Positions 17,786 to 26,561 of a stretch of DNA of 64,000 nucleotides are shown here, one piece after another; position 1 is the first letter of the stretch, and the number at the start of each line of letters is the position of its first letter. The DNA is from Sphingomonas baiyangensis (lineage in GTDB: Bacteria; Pseudomonadota; Alphaproteobacteria; Sphingomonadales; Sphingomonadaceae): positions 124,001 through 188,000 of the forward strand of contig NZ_SWKR01000002.1 in assembly GCF_005144715.1 (NCBI RefSeq), written 5' to 3'. Both the position numbers and the translations under genes were made by a program. The notes beneath the pieces were generated by a model. The model saw nothing but the letters and a program-made list of their open reading frames with translations, had not been told where the DNA came from and did not search any database.

Positions 17786-20734
17786 ATGGACGAGACTGCG
17801 AAAGAGCCTGGACGTCATGCCGGTACGTATCGGCGACACCTGTTCGTCGGCGCCGCGATGGCTGCGCTGCTAGGCGCCACGCCGCTTCACGCACAGGAAG
17901 TGCCGACGGCTGCCGACCCCGAACCTGAGCAGGCCGAAGAGATCACCGTCACCGGATCGCGCCTCGTGCGTCGCGATCTGGTCGCGACGAGCCCGATCAC
18001 CACGGTAGGCGAGGAACTGATCTCGGACAGCGGCAACGTGACGCTCGAGAGCACGCTCAACAATTTCCCGCAGCTGACGCCCGACAATACGAGCACGACG
18101 AACCAGTCGGGTGGCGCCGGCGTGCTGAGCGTCGATCTGCGCAGTCTGGGCGCGGTGCGCACGCTCGTGCTCGTCGACGGCAAGCGCTTCATTCCCGGCG
18201 ACGTGACCGGCCTCGTCGATCTGGCCGCGATTCCCGATCGGCTGATCGACCGTGTCGAGGTCATCACCGGCGGCGCCTCGGCGGTATATGGTTCGGACGC
18301 AGTGGCGGGCGCAGTCAACTTCGTGCTCAAGCGCGATTTCGAGGGCGTCGAGGCGAGCTATCAATATGGCGAGACGACGCGGCGCGACGGCATCAGCCAC
18401 AAGGCCGATCTCGTGCTCGGCGTGAATGCGCCCGATGGCCGCGGCAACGTCACCGCCTATGCCTCGTACACGCGACGTGGCGCGATCTTCATGGGCGACC
18501 GTGCCTTTTCGGCCAATCCGCTGCTCGCCGATGCGCAGGGCGTGTTCCAGCCCTTCGGATCGGGCAACATCCCCGGCGGCCTGATCGGCATCAACACCAC
18601 GCAAATCCCGCAGCTCAACGGCATTCCCGATCTCAACAACGCCTCGGGCGCGTGCCCCGTCGCCAATACCGGCATCCGCTTCGGCCAGAATGGCGAGCCG
18701 CTGCCCTATTGCCGGCCGCGCGACCAGTTCAACTATGCCGCGCCCAATTTCCTGCTGCGCCCGCTCGAGCGCTATCAGGCGGCCGTCAACGCGCATTACG
18801 ACATCGCCAGCAATGTCGAGGTCTATGGCCAGTTCTTCTTCACGCGAAAGGAGAACAGCTTTCAGCAGGCCGCCGAGGCGGTGACGCCGAGCAGCTCGGG
18901 GCAGAGCCCCGGCACCGTGCTCATCCCCAATGCCGATACCAATCCGCTGTTCACCGATCAGCAGCGCGCCTTCTTCGCGGCCAATCGCGGCTTCTTCGAT
19001 CCCGATGGCGACGGCGTGTTCACGCTGCGCAATGTCGGCCGCCGCTTCGAGGAGTTCGGCCCGCGCAACGTGAGCTACACCGCCGACAGCTTCGGCCTGA
19101 CGGGCGGGTTGCGCGGCAATTTCAACGTCGGCGAGCGGCGCTGGAACTGGGACGCCTTCTACCAGTATCACCAATCCGACGTGACCGCGCTGCGCCAGAA
19201 CCTGCTGTCGCGTTCGCGCACGACCGCAGGGCTCGACGTGGTGCTGGTGGGCGGCGTGCCGCAATGCCGCAACCGCGAGGTGTCAGGCTGTATTCCGGTC
19301 AATATCTTCGGCACCGGTACGCTGACGCAGGCACAGGCCGATTTCCTGAGCGTCGACACGACCACGCGCGACCGCTTCGACCGCACCGTGCTGGGCGGGG
19401 CGCTTTCGGGCGAGCTGTTCGATCTGTGGGCGGGGCCGGTGGCGCTGGCGCTGGGCGCCGAATATCGCAAGGACCGTTTCTCGACCAATCCCGACGAGGT
19501 GGCGCTGAGCAACGACCTGGCCGCGATCGCGGTGCCGCCCGTCGTCAACAGCGGCGAGTTCAGCGTGCGCGAGATATTCGGCGAAATCCGCGTGCCCCTG
19601 CTGCGCGACGTGCCGCTGATCCGCGAACTGGCAGTCGAAGGCGCCATTCGCTACGCCGATTACTCCACCATCGGCGGCGTCACGACGTGGAAGGGCGCGG
19701 TCGACTGGCAGGTGACCGACTGGGCACGGCTGCGCGGAAATTACAGCCGCGCGATCCGTGCGCCCAACCTCAACGAGCTGTTCGCGCCCGTCTCGTCGGG
19801 CTTCATCGGCGGCAATGATCCGTGCGTCGCCGCCAACCGGCCTAGCGCCGCGCAAAAGCAGCTCTGTCTGGCGCAGGGCGTGCCGCAGCAGTTCATCGAC
19901 ACGCTCGAAGTCGGCGGCAGCCAGGGGTTCGACCGGCTTTCGGGCGGCAACGCAAACCTGACCGAGGAAAGCGCCGATACCTTCACCGTCGGCGCGGTGC
20001 TGACGCCGTTCCGCGGCTTCGCGCTGACGATCGACTATTTCGACATCAAGGTCGACGATGCGATCGCGCAGGTCGACGCGCAGCAGCTCATCAACACCTG
20101 TTTCCAGACGCTCGATGCCGCAAGCCTTGCCTGCACATCGATCACGCGCAACGACTCGGGCAATATCGAGCGCGTGTCGGCGCCGTTGCTCAACATTGCC
20201 AGCCGGCGCGTGCGCGGCCTCGATGCGACGATCGACTATCGCGTCGATCTTGATCGCTTCGGCATCGGCGGCGATCCCGGCACGCTTGCCTTCCAGATCG
20301 TCGGCACCTGGCAGTTCGAGGACAGCAACGTGCCGCTAGAAGGGCTGCCGGCGGTCGAGTGCGCGGGCTTCTATGGCGGGCCTTGCTCGAGCGACAGCGT
20401 GCGCATCACTCCCGATTTCCGCGCCTTCGCGAGCGCCACCTATTCGAGCGGGCCGCTCACGGTGCGCAACCAGCTGCGCTATATCGACGATGTCGAGCTC
20501 TCGCCGCTGTCGCCGCCCAACCAGGCGGGCACCGTCGCGGCCGAGACCTATTGGGACTTGTTCCTCGGCTTCCAGCTGCGCGAGGAGATCGAGCTGTTCG
20601 GCGGCATGAACAACATCCTCGACAACCAGCCGCCGATCCTGGGCTTCGCGGCAGGCGGTGATGCCAACACAAACGTGCAGCTCTATGACGTGATTGGCCG
20701 CCAATTCTATCTCGGCGCGCGGCTGCGCTTCTGA
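17786..20734 (+). CDS. TonB-dependent receptor 1
   Basis: Outer-membrane receptor, 982 residues. Signal peptide around HLFVGAAMAALLGATPLHAQ. The region QAEEITVTGSRLVRRD is the usual start of the plug in sphingomonad/caulobacter receptors; plug motifs LVLVDGKRFIPG and ERVEVITGGASAVYGSDAVAG-type sequence follow (here DRVEVITGGASAVYGSDA). The barrel contains repeated aromatic strands and ends in the aromatic LGARLRF expected for BAM insertion. No STN domain, so direct transcriptional signalling is unlikely. Start at the ATG at 17786 (GAGG six bases before); an upstream ATG at 17648 lies in the promoter. It is followed 18 bp later by a DUF885 gene, so import and periplasmic processing look coupled. 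Confidence 0.9.
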   Translation: MDETAKEPGRHAGTYRRHLFVGAAMAALLGATPLHAQEVPTAADPEPEQAEEITVTGSRLVRRDLVATSPITTVGEELISDSGNVTLESTLNNFPQLTPDNTSTTNQSGGAGVLSVDLRSLGAVRTLVLVDGKRFIPGDVTGLVDLAAIPDRLIDRVEVITGGASAVYGSDAVAGAVNFVLKRDFEGVEASYQYGETTRRDGISHKADLVLGVNAPDGRGNVTAYASYTRRGAIFMGDRAFSANPLLADAQGVFQPFGSGNIPGGLIGINTTQIPQLNGIPDLNNASGACPVANTGIRFGQNGEPLPYCRPRDQFNYAAPNFLLRPLERYQAAVNAHYDIASNVEVYGQFFFTRKENSFQQAAEAVTPSSSGQSPGTVLIPNADTNPLFTDQQRAFFAANRGFFDPDGDGVFTLRNVGRRFEEFGPRNVSYTADSFGLTGGLRGNFNVGERRWNWDAFYQYHQSDVTALRQNLLSRSRTTAGLDVVLVGGVPQCRNREVSGCIPVNIFGTGTLTQAQADFLSVDTTTRDRFDRTVLGGALSGELFDLWAGPVALALGAEYRKDRFSTNPDEVALSNDLAAIAVPPVVNSGEFSVREIFGEIRVPLLRDVPLIRELAVEGAIRYADYSTIGGVTTWKGAVDWQVTDWARLRGNYSRAIRAPNLNELFAPVSSGFIGGNDPCVAANRPSAAQKQLCLAQGVPQQFIDTLEVGGSQGFDRLSGGNANLTEESADTFTVGAVLTPFRGFALTIDYFDIKVDDAIAQVDAQQLINTCFQTLDAASLACTSITRNDSGNIERVSAPLLNIASRRVRGLDATIDYRVDLDRFGIGGDPGTLAFQIVGTWQFEDSNVPLEGLPAVECAGFYGGPCSSDSVRITPDFRAFASATYSSGPLTVRNQLRYIDDVELSPLSPPNQAGTVAAETYWDLFLGFQLREEIELFGGMNNILDNQPPILGFAAGGDANTNVQLYDVIGRQFYLGARLRF

Positions 20735-20752
20735 ATGCTTGGAGGAGGGACG

Positions 20753-22435
20753 ATGACCATGCCGGCAAAATGGGTGGCGCCGATCGTGGCGCTGCTGCTT
20801 CCCATGACCGCGCTCGCCGCGCCGCAGACGGCGGGCGCGCCGCCCGCCGGCAGCGGCAGCTACGAGCAGCTGGTGACGCTGTTCGACGAGTTCCGCCGCT
20901 TCAAGGGGCAGACGCCGATCGTCGGCGAGCTCGGCGATGCCGAGGTGCAGGTCAGCCTCGACGACTATAGCGCCGCTTCGGTCGAAAAGCGCCGCGCGCA
21001 GATGGCGCAATATCTGTCGCGCGCCGCCGACATGAACGTGGCGAGCTGGCCGCGCGACCGCCAGGCCGACTGGCTGGCAGTACGGGCAAAGCTCGCCGAA
21101 CATGATTTCATGCTGCGCGTGTCGAAGCCATGGGAGCGTGATCCGGGCTTCTATGTCGACCAAATGATGGGCATCACCTTCGTCAACCTGCCGCTGTCGG
21201 GCGATGCGCTAGCCGCCACGCGCCGCAATCTGCGCGCCATCCCCATCCTGGTCGAGGCCGCCAAGCGCAACCTGCGCAACGTGCCGGGCGATTTCGCCGA
21301 TCTCGCGCTGCACAATCTGTCGAATGCCGATGGCGTCGGCCATGGCCACCCCTATCGCCCGGTGCCGCCGGCAGGCGTGATCGGCTGGTATGACGATCTG
21401 CTCGGCCGCGCATCGCAGCAGCCGGCGTTGCGCGCCGACATCCAGAAGGCGCGCGCCGCGGTGCTCGACTTCCAGGCGTGGCTCAAGACCAACCGCGCGA
21501 GCATGACTGCGCCGGCGGGCGTCGGCGAGGCCAATTTCGACTGGTATCTCAAGAACGCCAAGCTGCTCGATTTCACCGCCGCCGAGCTGGCAGTGATCGG
21601 CGACCGCGAGACGCAGCGGCTCTGGGCGATGCATGCGCTCGAGAAGCACCGCAACCGCAAGCTGCCCGAATTGCAGCCCGCGCTTACCGCCGAGGACTAT
21701 AACGCCCGCGTCGCCGAGACCGACCGGCGCATCCGCAAGTTCCTGGTCGATGAAGACATCATCACCATCCCGCCCTACATCAACAAGCTGAAGACCAACG
21801 TGCCGTTCATCGAGCGGCCGGGCGGGCGCAATTTCTGGGAGGAAATCCAGTATCGCGATCCCAGCCCCGATCACTGGCACGCCGTCATTCCTGGCCACAG
21901 CTTCGACGGCGTGGTCGAGGACAATAACCGCCACCCGATCCGCCGCTACATCACCGATGGCGTACGCGCCGAGGGGTGGGGCGTGTATCTCGAGGAAGGC
22001 GCGCAGCGCCTCGGCTATTTCGAGGATATTCCGCGCGTCCGCGAGCTGATCGACTTGTTCGGCATCTTCCGTGCAGTGCGCGTGAATGGCGATATCGACT
22101 TGCAGCTCAACCGCGCGTCGCTCGACCAAGTCGTGGCGCGCTGGCGCGAATGGACGCCGTGGCTCGACGCCGACGTTGCGCGCGTCGACGCCGAAATCTA
22201 TCTGCGCCGCCCGCCGGGCTATGGTCTTGGCTACACCATCGGCATGACCGAGATGCACAAGCTGCTCGCCGAGCGGAAGCATCAGCTGGGTGACAAGTTC
22301 GTGCTCAAGGCCTTCCATGACGACTTCATGGCGCGCGGACGGCTGCCCTTGTCGCTGCTGCGCTGGGAGATCACCGGCAAGGACGACGAGGTGCGCAAGT
22401 TCTGGACGCTCGACCCGCTGCCGGCGGGGGAGTGA
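20753..22435 (+). CDS. DUF885 family exported protein (copy 3)
   Basis: A 560-residue DUF885 protein with a signal peptide (VAPIVALLLPMTALAAPQ). Motifs: HAVIPGHSFDG, DGVRAEGWGVYLEEGAQRLGYF, YLRRPPGYGLGYTIG and LLRWEITGKDDE. The Glu expected after the first His of the HE-x2-PGH motif is Ala here. Start 20753 follows GGAGGAGGG; the in-frame ATG at 20735 lies upstream of that ribosome site. It sits 18 bp behind TonB receptor 1, so both are probably on one mRNA. Likely a periplasmic hydrolase for material imported by that receptor. Confidence 0.8.
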   Translation: MTMPAKWVAPIVALLLPMTALAAPQTAGAPPAGSGSYEQLVTLFDEFRRFKGQTPIVGELGDAEVQVSLDDYSAASVEKRRAQMAQYLSRAADMNVASWPRDRQADWLAVRAKLAEHDFMLRVSKPWERDPGFYVDQMMGITFVNLPLSGDALAATRRNLRAIPILVEAAKRNLRNVPGDFADLALHNLSNADGVGHGHPYRPVPPAGVIGWYDDLLGRASQQPALRADIQKARAAVLDFQAWLKTNRASMTAPAGVGEANFDWYLKNAKLLDFTAAELAVIGDRETQRLWAMHALEKHRNRKLPELQPALTAEDYNARVAETDRRIRKFLVDEDIITIPPYINKLKTNVPFIERPGGRNFWEEIQYRDPSPDHWHAVIPGHSFDGVVEDNNRHPIRRYITDGVRAEGWGVYLEEGAQRLGYFEDIPRVRELIDLFGIFRAVRVNGDIDLQLNRASLDQVVARWREWTPWLDADVARVDAEIYLRRPPGYGLGYTIGMTEMHKLLAERKHQLGDKFVLKAFHDDFMARGRLPLSLLRWEITGKDDEVRKFWTLDPLPAGE

Positions 22436-22469
22436 AGGGGAGGGGCGGCGTGCTCATCCGCCCCCACCT

Positions 22470-22558
22470 CCGTTCGCACTGAGCTTGTCGAAGTGCTGTT
22501 CTTCTCTGCCCGATAGACTGGAGAAAGAACGGTGCTTCGACAGGCTCAGCACGAACGG
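22470..22558. repeat. Sphingomonad palindromic intergenic repeat (copy 2)
   Basis: Inverted repeat starting CCGTTCGCACTGAGCTTGTC (22470) and ending GCTCAGCACGAACGG (22558). It separates the convergent DUF885 copy 3 and IclR genes and may form a bidirectional terminator hairpin. Confidence 0.85.
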
Positions 22559-22598
22559 GGATGGGTATGCGGCTCGCGAGTAGCCGGCCAGCCCGTGC

Positions 22599-23375
22599 CT
22601 AAAGCGCCGCGGTCAGCCGCTGCGCAGTCGCCATCAGTTCGGGCAGGATCACGCGCTGCATGTCCTCGAAGGTCGTGCGCGACGAGGGACAGCATACGTT
22701 GAGCGCCGCCAGCACCTTGCCGTCGCTCGAGCGGATCGGCACCGAGATCGAGCCGAGCCCTTCCTCGAGCTCCTGGTCGACGATGCTGTAGTTGGTGATG
22801 CGCGCTTCCTCGATCGCCGCGCGCAGCTTCACCTTCGATACGATGGTATTGGGCGTCAGCCGCTCGAGCTTCACCTTGTCGAGATACTGCGCCAGCCGTT
22901 CGGGATCCTCGTTGGCGTAAAGCACGCGGCCCGTCGATACCGCATGTGCCGGCGCGCGGCTGCCTACCGAGATGCTGACATTGACCAGTCGCGCCGAGGT
23001 GGCGCGCGCGATGTAGATCACGTCCTCGCCCGCCAGCACGGCGGCGAACACCGATTCCTCGAGCGTCTTGGCAAGCTCGTTCATCGCGGGCTGGAGCACC
23101 TCGATCATGCCCATCGACGACAGCGCCGAATAGCCGAGCTCGAGCACCTTGGGTTTGAGGTAGAACAGCTTCTCGTCGCGGTCGGCATAGCCTTCGCGCA
23201 CCAGCGTCAGGATGAAGCGCCGCACCGTGGCGCGGGTCATGCCCGTGGCGCGCGAGATGTCGCTCAGCGTCATCTTGGGGCGCGTGCGCGTGAAGGCGCA
23301 GATGACTTCAAGGCCGCGCGCCAGCGAGTTCACATAGTCGCGATCGCTGATGTCGCTAGTATCGAGGCCGTCCAT
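22599..23375 (-). CDS. IclR family transcriptional regulator (PcaR/PobR-like)
   Basis: A 258-residue regulator. N-terminal winged helix-turn-helix: VNSLARGLEVICAFTR, then LSDISRATGMTRATVRRFI and LVREGY. The C-terminal IclR effector domain includes EDVIYIARATS, AHAVSTGRVLYA and ELEEGLGSISVPI. The closest type is the PcaR/PcaU/PobR group that senses catabolic intermediates. Start at the ATG at 23375 with GGAG five bases before. It is 31 bp downstream of the aldehyde dehydrogenase on the same strand, so both are likely cotranscribed. The only IclR in the window and the best candidate for the recurring operator-like elements. Confidence 0.88.
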   Translation of the reverse strand: MDGLDTSDISDRDYVNSLARGLEVICAFTRTRPKMTLSDISRATGMTRATVRRFILTLVREGYADRDEKLFYLKPKVLELGYSALSSMGMIEVLQPAMNELAKTLEESVFAAVLAGEDVIYIARATSARLVNVSISVGSRAPAHAVSTGRVLYANEDPERLAQYLDKVKLERLTPNTIVSKVKLRAAIEEARITNYSIVDQELEEGLGSISVPIRSSDGKVLAALNVCCPSSRTTFEDMQRVILPELMATAQRLTAAL

Positions 23376-23406
23376 CAAGGCTCCACAGGTTGTTCCGTAT
23401 CTTCGA

Positions 23407-24870
23407 TTACGGTAGCGCGGAAATGCCGGCAATGCACAAATATTTGAGCTCGAGGAACTCGTCGATGCCGTGACGCGAGCCCTCGCGGCCGATGCCCGAT
23501 GCCTTCACGCCGCCAAATGGTGCGCCTTCGTACGAAGTCGCGCCGGTATTCACGCCGACGATCCCGAATTCGAGTGCCTCGCCCACGCGCCAGACGCGGC
23601 CATGATCGCGCGTGAAGAAATAGGCGGCCAGGCCATATTCGGTATCGTTGGCCGCGGCGATCACTTCGTCCTCGGTCTCGAAGCGGAAGATCGGCGCGAC
23701 GGGGCCGAAGGTTTCCTCGCGCGCGATCAGCATCGATGCGTCGGCGCCCGCTAGCACCGTCGGCTCGAAGAAGCTGCCGCCCAGCGCATGACGCCCGCCG
23801 CCCGCGATCACCTGCGCGCCCTTTTCCAGCGCATCGGCGATATGCTGTTCGCACTTCTCGACCGCCGCCATGTCGATGAGCGGACCCTGCTGCACATCGG
23901 CCTCGAACCCGTCGCCGATCTTCATCGCGCGCACGCGCGCCGCAAGCGCCTCGGCGAAGCGATCATGGATGCCCGCCTGCACATAGATGCGGTTGGCGCA
24001 GACGCAAGTCTGGCCCATGTTGCGGAACTTGGTGGCGATGGTGCCTTCGATCGCGGCATCGAGATCGGCATCGTCGAACACGATCACCGGTGCGTTGCCG
24101 CCGAGCTCGAGTGCCACCTTCTTGATCGTGCGCGCCGCCCCCGCCATCAGCGTGCGGCCGACTTCGGTCGATCCGGTGAAGGTGAGCTTGCGCACCACCT
24201 CGCTTTCGACCAGCGCATCGCCGACTTCGCGTGCGCTGCCGGGCACCACGTTGAACACGCCGTCGGGAAGCCCGGCACGGCGGCCGAGCTCGGCCAGCGC
24301 CAGCGCCGAGAGCGGCGTCGCGCTCGCTGGCTTGAGCACCATCGTGCAGCCGGCGGCGAGCGCGGGCGCGGCCTTGCGCGGGATCATCGCCATCGGGAAG
24401 TTCCACGGCGTGATCGCCGCCACCACGCCGATCGGCTGGCGGATCGCGAGCAGGCGGCGATCGGCCGCATAGCTCGGCAGCGTCTCGCCATAGACGCGCT
24501 TGGCTTCCTCGGCATAGAATTCGAAGAACGCGGCGCCGTAGAGGATTTCGCCGCGCGCTTCGGCGAAGGGCTTACCCTGTTCGCTGGTGAGGATGGCGGC
24601 AAGGTCGTCGGCAGCTGCGACGATCAGGTCGTGCCAGCGGCGAATGATGCCCGAGCGCTCCTTGGCGGTCAGCGCGCGCCATGCCGGCAGTGCCCGATCG
24701 GCAGCGGCGATCGCGGCCTCGGCTTCGGCCTTGCCGCCCGATGCCACCTGCGCGACGACGGCGCCGGTCGAGGGATTGGTGACGGCGATTTCCTTGCCCG
24801 AGGCGGCGTCGCGCCACTCGCCATCGATCCAGCAACGGGTCTGCAAAAGTGCCGAATCGTCGAGCCGCAT
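23407..24870 (-). CDS. NAD(P)-dependent aldehyde dehydrogenase, succinate-semialdehyde (GabD) type
   Basis: A 487-residue aldehyde dehydrogenase. Catalytic Glu in ELGGNAPVIVFDDAD and catalytic Cys in GQTCVCANR; both surrounding sequences match GabD-type succinate-semialdehyde dehydrogenases. N-anchor ITPWNFPMAMI and FTGSTEVGR at the cofactor site are intact. Alpha-ketoglutarate semialdehyde dehydrogenases look similar, so that substrate is also possible and would fit a hydroxyproline-type route. Of two adjacent ATGs (24873, 24870) the second has the better spacing from GGGGAG. Divergent from the class III aminotransferase, which would make the semialdehyde. Confidence 0.85.
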   Translation of the reverse strand: MRLDDSALLQTRCWIDGEWRDAASGKEIAVTNPSTGAVVAQVASGGKAEAEAAIAAADRALPAWRALTAKERSGIIRRWHDLIVAAADDLAAILTSEQGKPFAEARGEILYGAAFFEFYAEEAKRVYGETLPSYAADRRLLAIRQPIGVVAAITPWNFPMAMIPRKAAPALAAGCTMVLKPASATPLSALALAELGRRAGLPDGVFNVVPGSAREVGDALVESEVVRKLTFTGSTEVGRTLMAGAARTIKKVALELGGNAPVIVFDDADLDAAIEGTIATKFRNMGQTCVCANRIYVQAGIHDRFAEALAARVRAMKIGDGFEADVQQGPLIDMAAVEKCEQHIADALEKGAQVIAGGGRHALGGSFFEPTVLAGADASMLIAREETFGPVAPIFRFETEDEVIAAANDTEYGLAAYFFTRDHGRVWRVGEALEFGIVGVNTGATSYEGAPFGGVKASGIGREGSRHGIDEFLELKYLCIAGISALP

Positions 24871-24889
24871 CATTCTCTCCCCAATGTTC

Positions 24890-24926
24890 ATGATCGTCAT
24901 ATCGCACAAAATGGCGCGATGCGAAC
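24890..24926. promoter_or_regulatory. Shared operator/promoter element, copy 1
   Basis: A 37-bp stretch between the aldehyde dehydrogenase and the aminotransferase that matches the one at 29522-29558 at 29 of 37 positions without gaps, including the run CATATCGCACA. It ends in ATGCGAAC (24919-24926), the octamer also seen as GTTCGCAT at 10179-10186 and as ATGCGAAC at 5994-6001. It lies 20 bp ahead of the dehydrogenase start on the minus strand, where an operator overlapping the promoter would be expected. Confidence 0.55.
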
Positions 24927-25049
24927 CATGCTTGTTGCGTCGAAAACACCGATTGATGCGCCGCGAGCTTCATGCCGCCGTTGCCGAACGCGCCCGAACT
25001 TGGCACAGCTCGCGGACGGATGTGCGCTGCGCGAATGGAGGAAATGTCG

Positions 25050-26459
25050 ATGTTGACTAACGGCGGACACAGGCTGGATGGCGGCGAACTCGCCGAGCTC
25101 GACCGGCGCTTCGCCTTCCATCCCTTCACCGCGCTTGCCGATCACGAGCGCAACGGTCCGCCGATGGTCGTTACCGGTGGCAAGGGCGCGATCCTGACCG
25201 ATGCCGCCGGCCGCGACTATGTCGATGCGATGGCGGGGCTGTGGTGCGTCAATGTCGGCTATGGCCGCACCGAGATTGCCGACGCAATCGCCGATCAGGC
25301 GCGTACGCTGTCTTACTGCCATGCCTTCTCCTCGATGGCGAGCGACAAGCCCGCGATGCTATCCGCCCGGCTGATCGAGATGGCGCCGGTGCCGATGTCG
25401 AAGGTGTTCTTCGGCAATTCGGGCTCGGACGCCAACGACACGCAGGTCAAGCTCGCCTGGTATTACAACAATGTGCTCGGGCGCCCGGCCAAGAAGAAGA
25501 TCATCGCGCGCGAGCGCGGCTATCACGGCGTGACGATCGTATCGGGCGGCCTGACGGGTCTGCCGGGGCTGCACGCGGGCTTCGACCTGCCGCTGCCCTT
25601 CATCCGCCACGCGATGGCGCCGCGCCGGCTGTGGGAAGGGCATGGCCTGTCCGATGCCGAGTTCGTGGCCAAGCTCGCCGACGATCTCGAGGCACTGATC
25701 GCGCGCGAAGGCGCCGACACCATCGCCGCGTTCATCGCCGAGCCGGTGCAGGGCGCCGGCGGCGTCATCGCGCCGCCCGAGGGCTATTTCGCCGCGATCC
25801 AGCCGATCCTCGAGAAGCACGACATCCTGCTCATCGCCGACGAGGTGATCTGTGGCTTTGGCCGGCTGGGCCAGATGTTCGGATCGAGCGTCATGGGCAT
25901 GAAGCCCGACATGATGACCGTCGCCAAGGGGCTTACCTCGGCCTATTTCCCGCTCTCGGGCTGCATGGTCTCCGAGAAGGTCTGGCGCGTGCTGGCCGAG
26001 GGCGGCAGCAAGTTCGGGCCGTTCGGGCATGGCTATACCTATAGCAGCCACCCGATCGGCGCGGCGGCGGCGCTCGCCAATCTCGACCTGCTCGAAAGCG
26101 ATGCGCTGGTCGCGCGCGCGGGCGAAGTGGGCGCGTACATGCAGGAGCGGCTGCGCGCGGCGTTCGGCGATCATCCGATGGTCGGCGAAGTGCGCGGGCA
26201 GGCGCTGATCGGCGCGGTCGAGTTCGTGGCCGATCGCGCGGGGCCGGCAGCGTTCGATCCGGCGCTCAAGGTGGCGCCGCGCGTGGTCAAGGCCGCGCTC
26301 GATCGCGGGGTCATCGGCCGCGCGCTGCCGAGCGCCGACAGCATCGCCTTTTCGCCGCCCTTCGTCATCGAGCGCGCCGAGATCGACCGCGCGGTGGAAG
26401 CGTTCCGCGACGCCGCCGATCAGGTATGGGGCGAACTCAAGCGCGACGGGTTAGTGTAG
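25050..26459 (+). CDS. Class III (omega) aminotransferase
   Basis: PLP-dependent aminotransferase of 469 residues. The order of motifs is FFGNSGSDANDTQVKL, RGYHGVTIVSGG, ADEVICGFGRLG (PLP Asp) and VAKGLTSAYFPLSG with the Schiff-base Lys, then GYTYSSHPIGAAAALAN. It resembles omega-amino-acid:pyruvate and putrescine/GABA aminotransferases (SpuC type). Start 25050 lies eight bases after GGAGG; a nearer in-frame ATG at 25044 is only three bases from it. Paired divergently with a succinate-semialdehyde-type dehydrogenase, a classic arrangement for degrading an omega-amino acid or diamine. Confidence 0.87.
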   Translation: MLTNGGHRLDGGELAELDRRFAFHPFTALADHERNGPPMVVTGGKGAILTDAAGRDYVDAMAGLWCVNVGYGRTEIADAIADQARTLSYCHAFSSMASDKPAMLSARLIEMAPVPMSKVFFGNSGSDANDTQVKLAWYYNNVLGRPAKKKIIARERGYHGVTIVSGGLTGLPGLHAGFDLPLPFIRHAMAPRRLWEGHGLSDAEFVAKLADDLEALIAREGADTIAAFIAEPVQGAGGVIAPPEGYFAAIQPILEKHDILLIADEVICGFGRLGQMFGSSVMGMKPDMMTVAKGLTSAYFPLSGCMVSEKVWRVLAEGGSKFGPFGHGYTYSSHPIGAAAALANLDLLESDALVARAGEVGAYMQERLRAAFGDHPMVGEVRGQALIGAVEFVADRAGPAAFDPALKVAPRVVKAALDRGVIGRALPSADSIAFSPPFVIERAEIDRAVEAFRDAADQVWGELKRDGLV

Positions 26460-26460
26460 C

Positions 26461-26544
26461 CGTCGCCCCGGACTTGATCCGGGGTCCCGCGACTTCGGGC
26501 CATGGGCGAGACAAGCGGGACCCCGACTCGAGGCCGGAGTGACG
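26461..26544. repeat. Second type of palindromic repeat (CCGGACTTGATCCGG family)
   Basis: Between the convergent aminotransferase and GcvPB-like genes. It contains perfect 10-bp arms GGGGTCCCGC (26481-26490) and GCGGGACCCC (26515-26524), preceded by CCGGACTTGATCCGG, a motif frequent in alphaproteobacterial intergenic repeats. A hairpin here could end transcription from both sides. Confidence 0.7.
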
Positions 26545-26561
26545 GACAAGGCTGAACCGCC

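Noticed and set aside
23392..23426. Partial palindrome CCGTA...TACGG near the IclR gene, as a possible autoregulatory operator
   Set aside because: It overlaps the stop codon of the aldehyde dehydrogenase in a 31-bp gap between two genes that are probably cotranscribed, and resembles the other elements only weakly.
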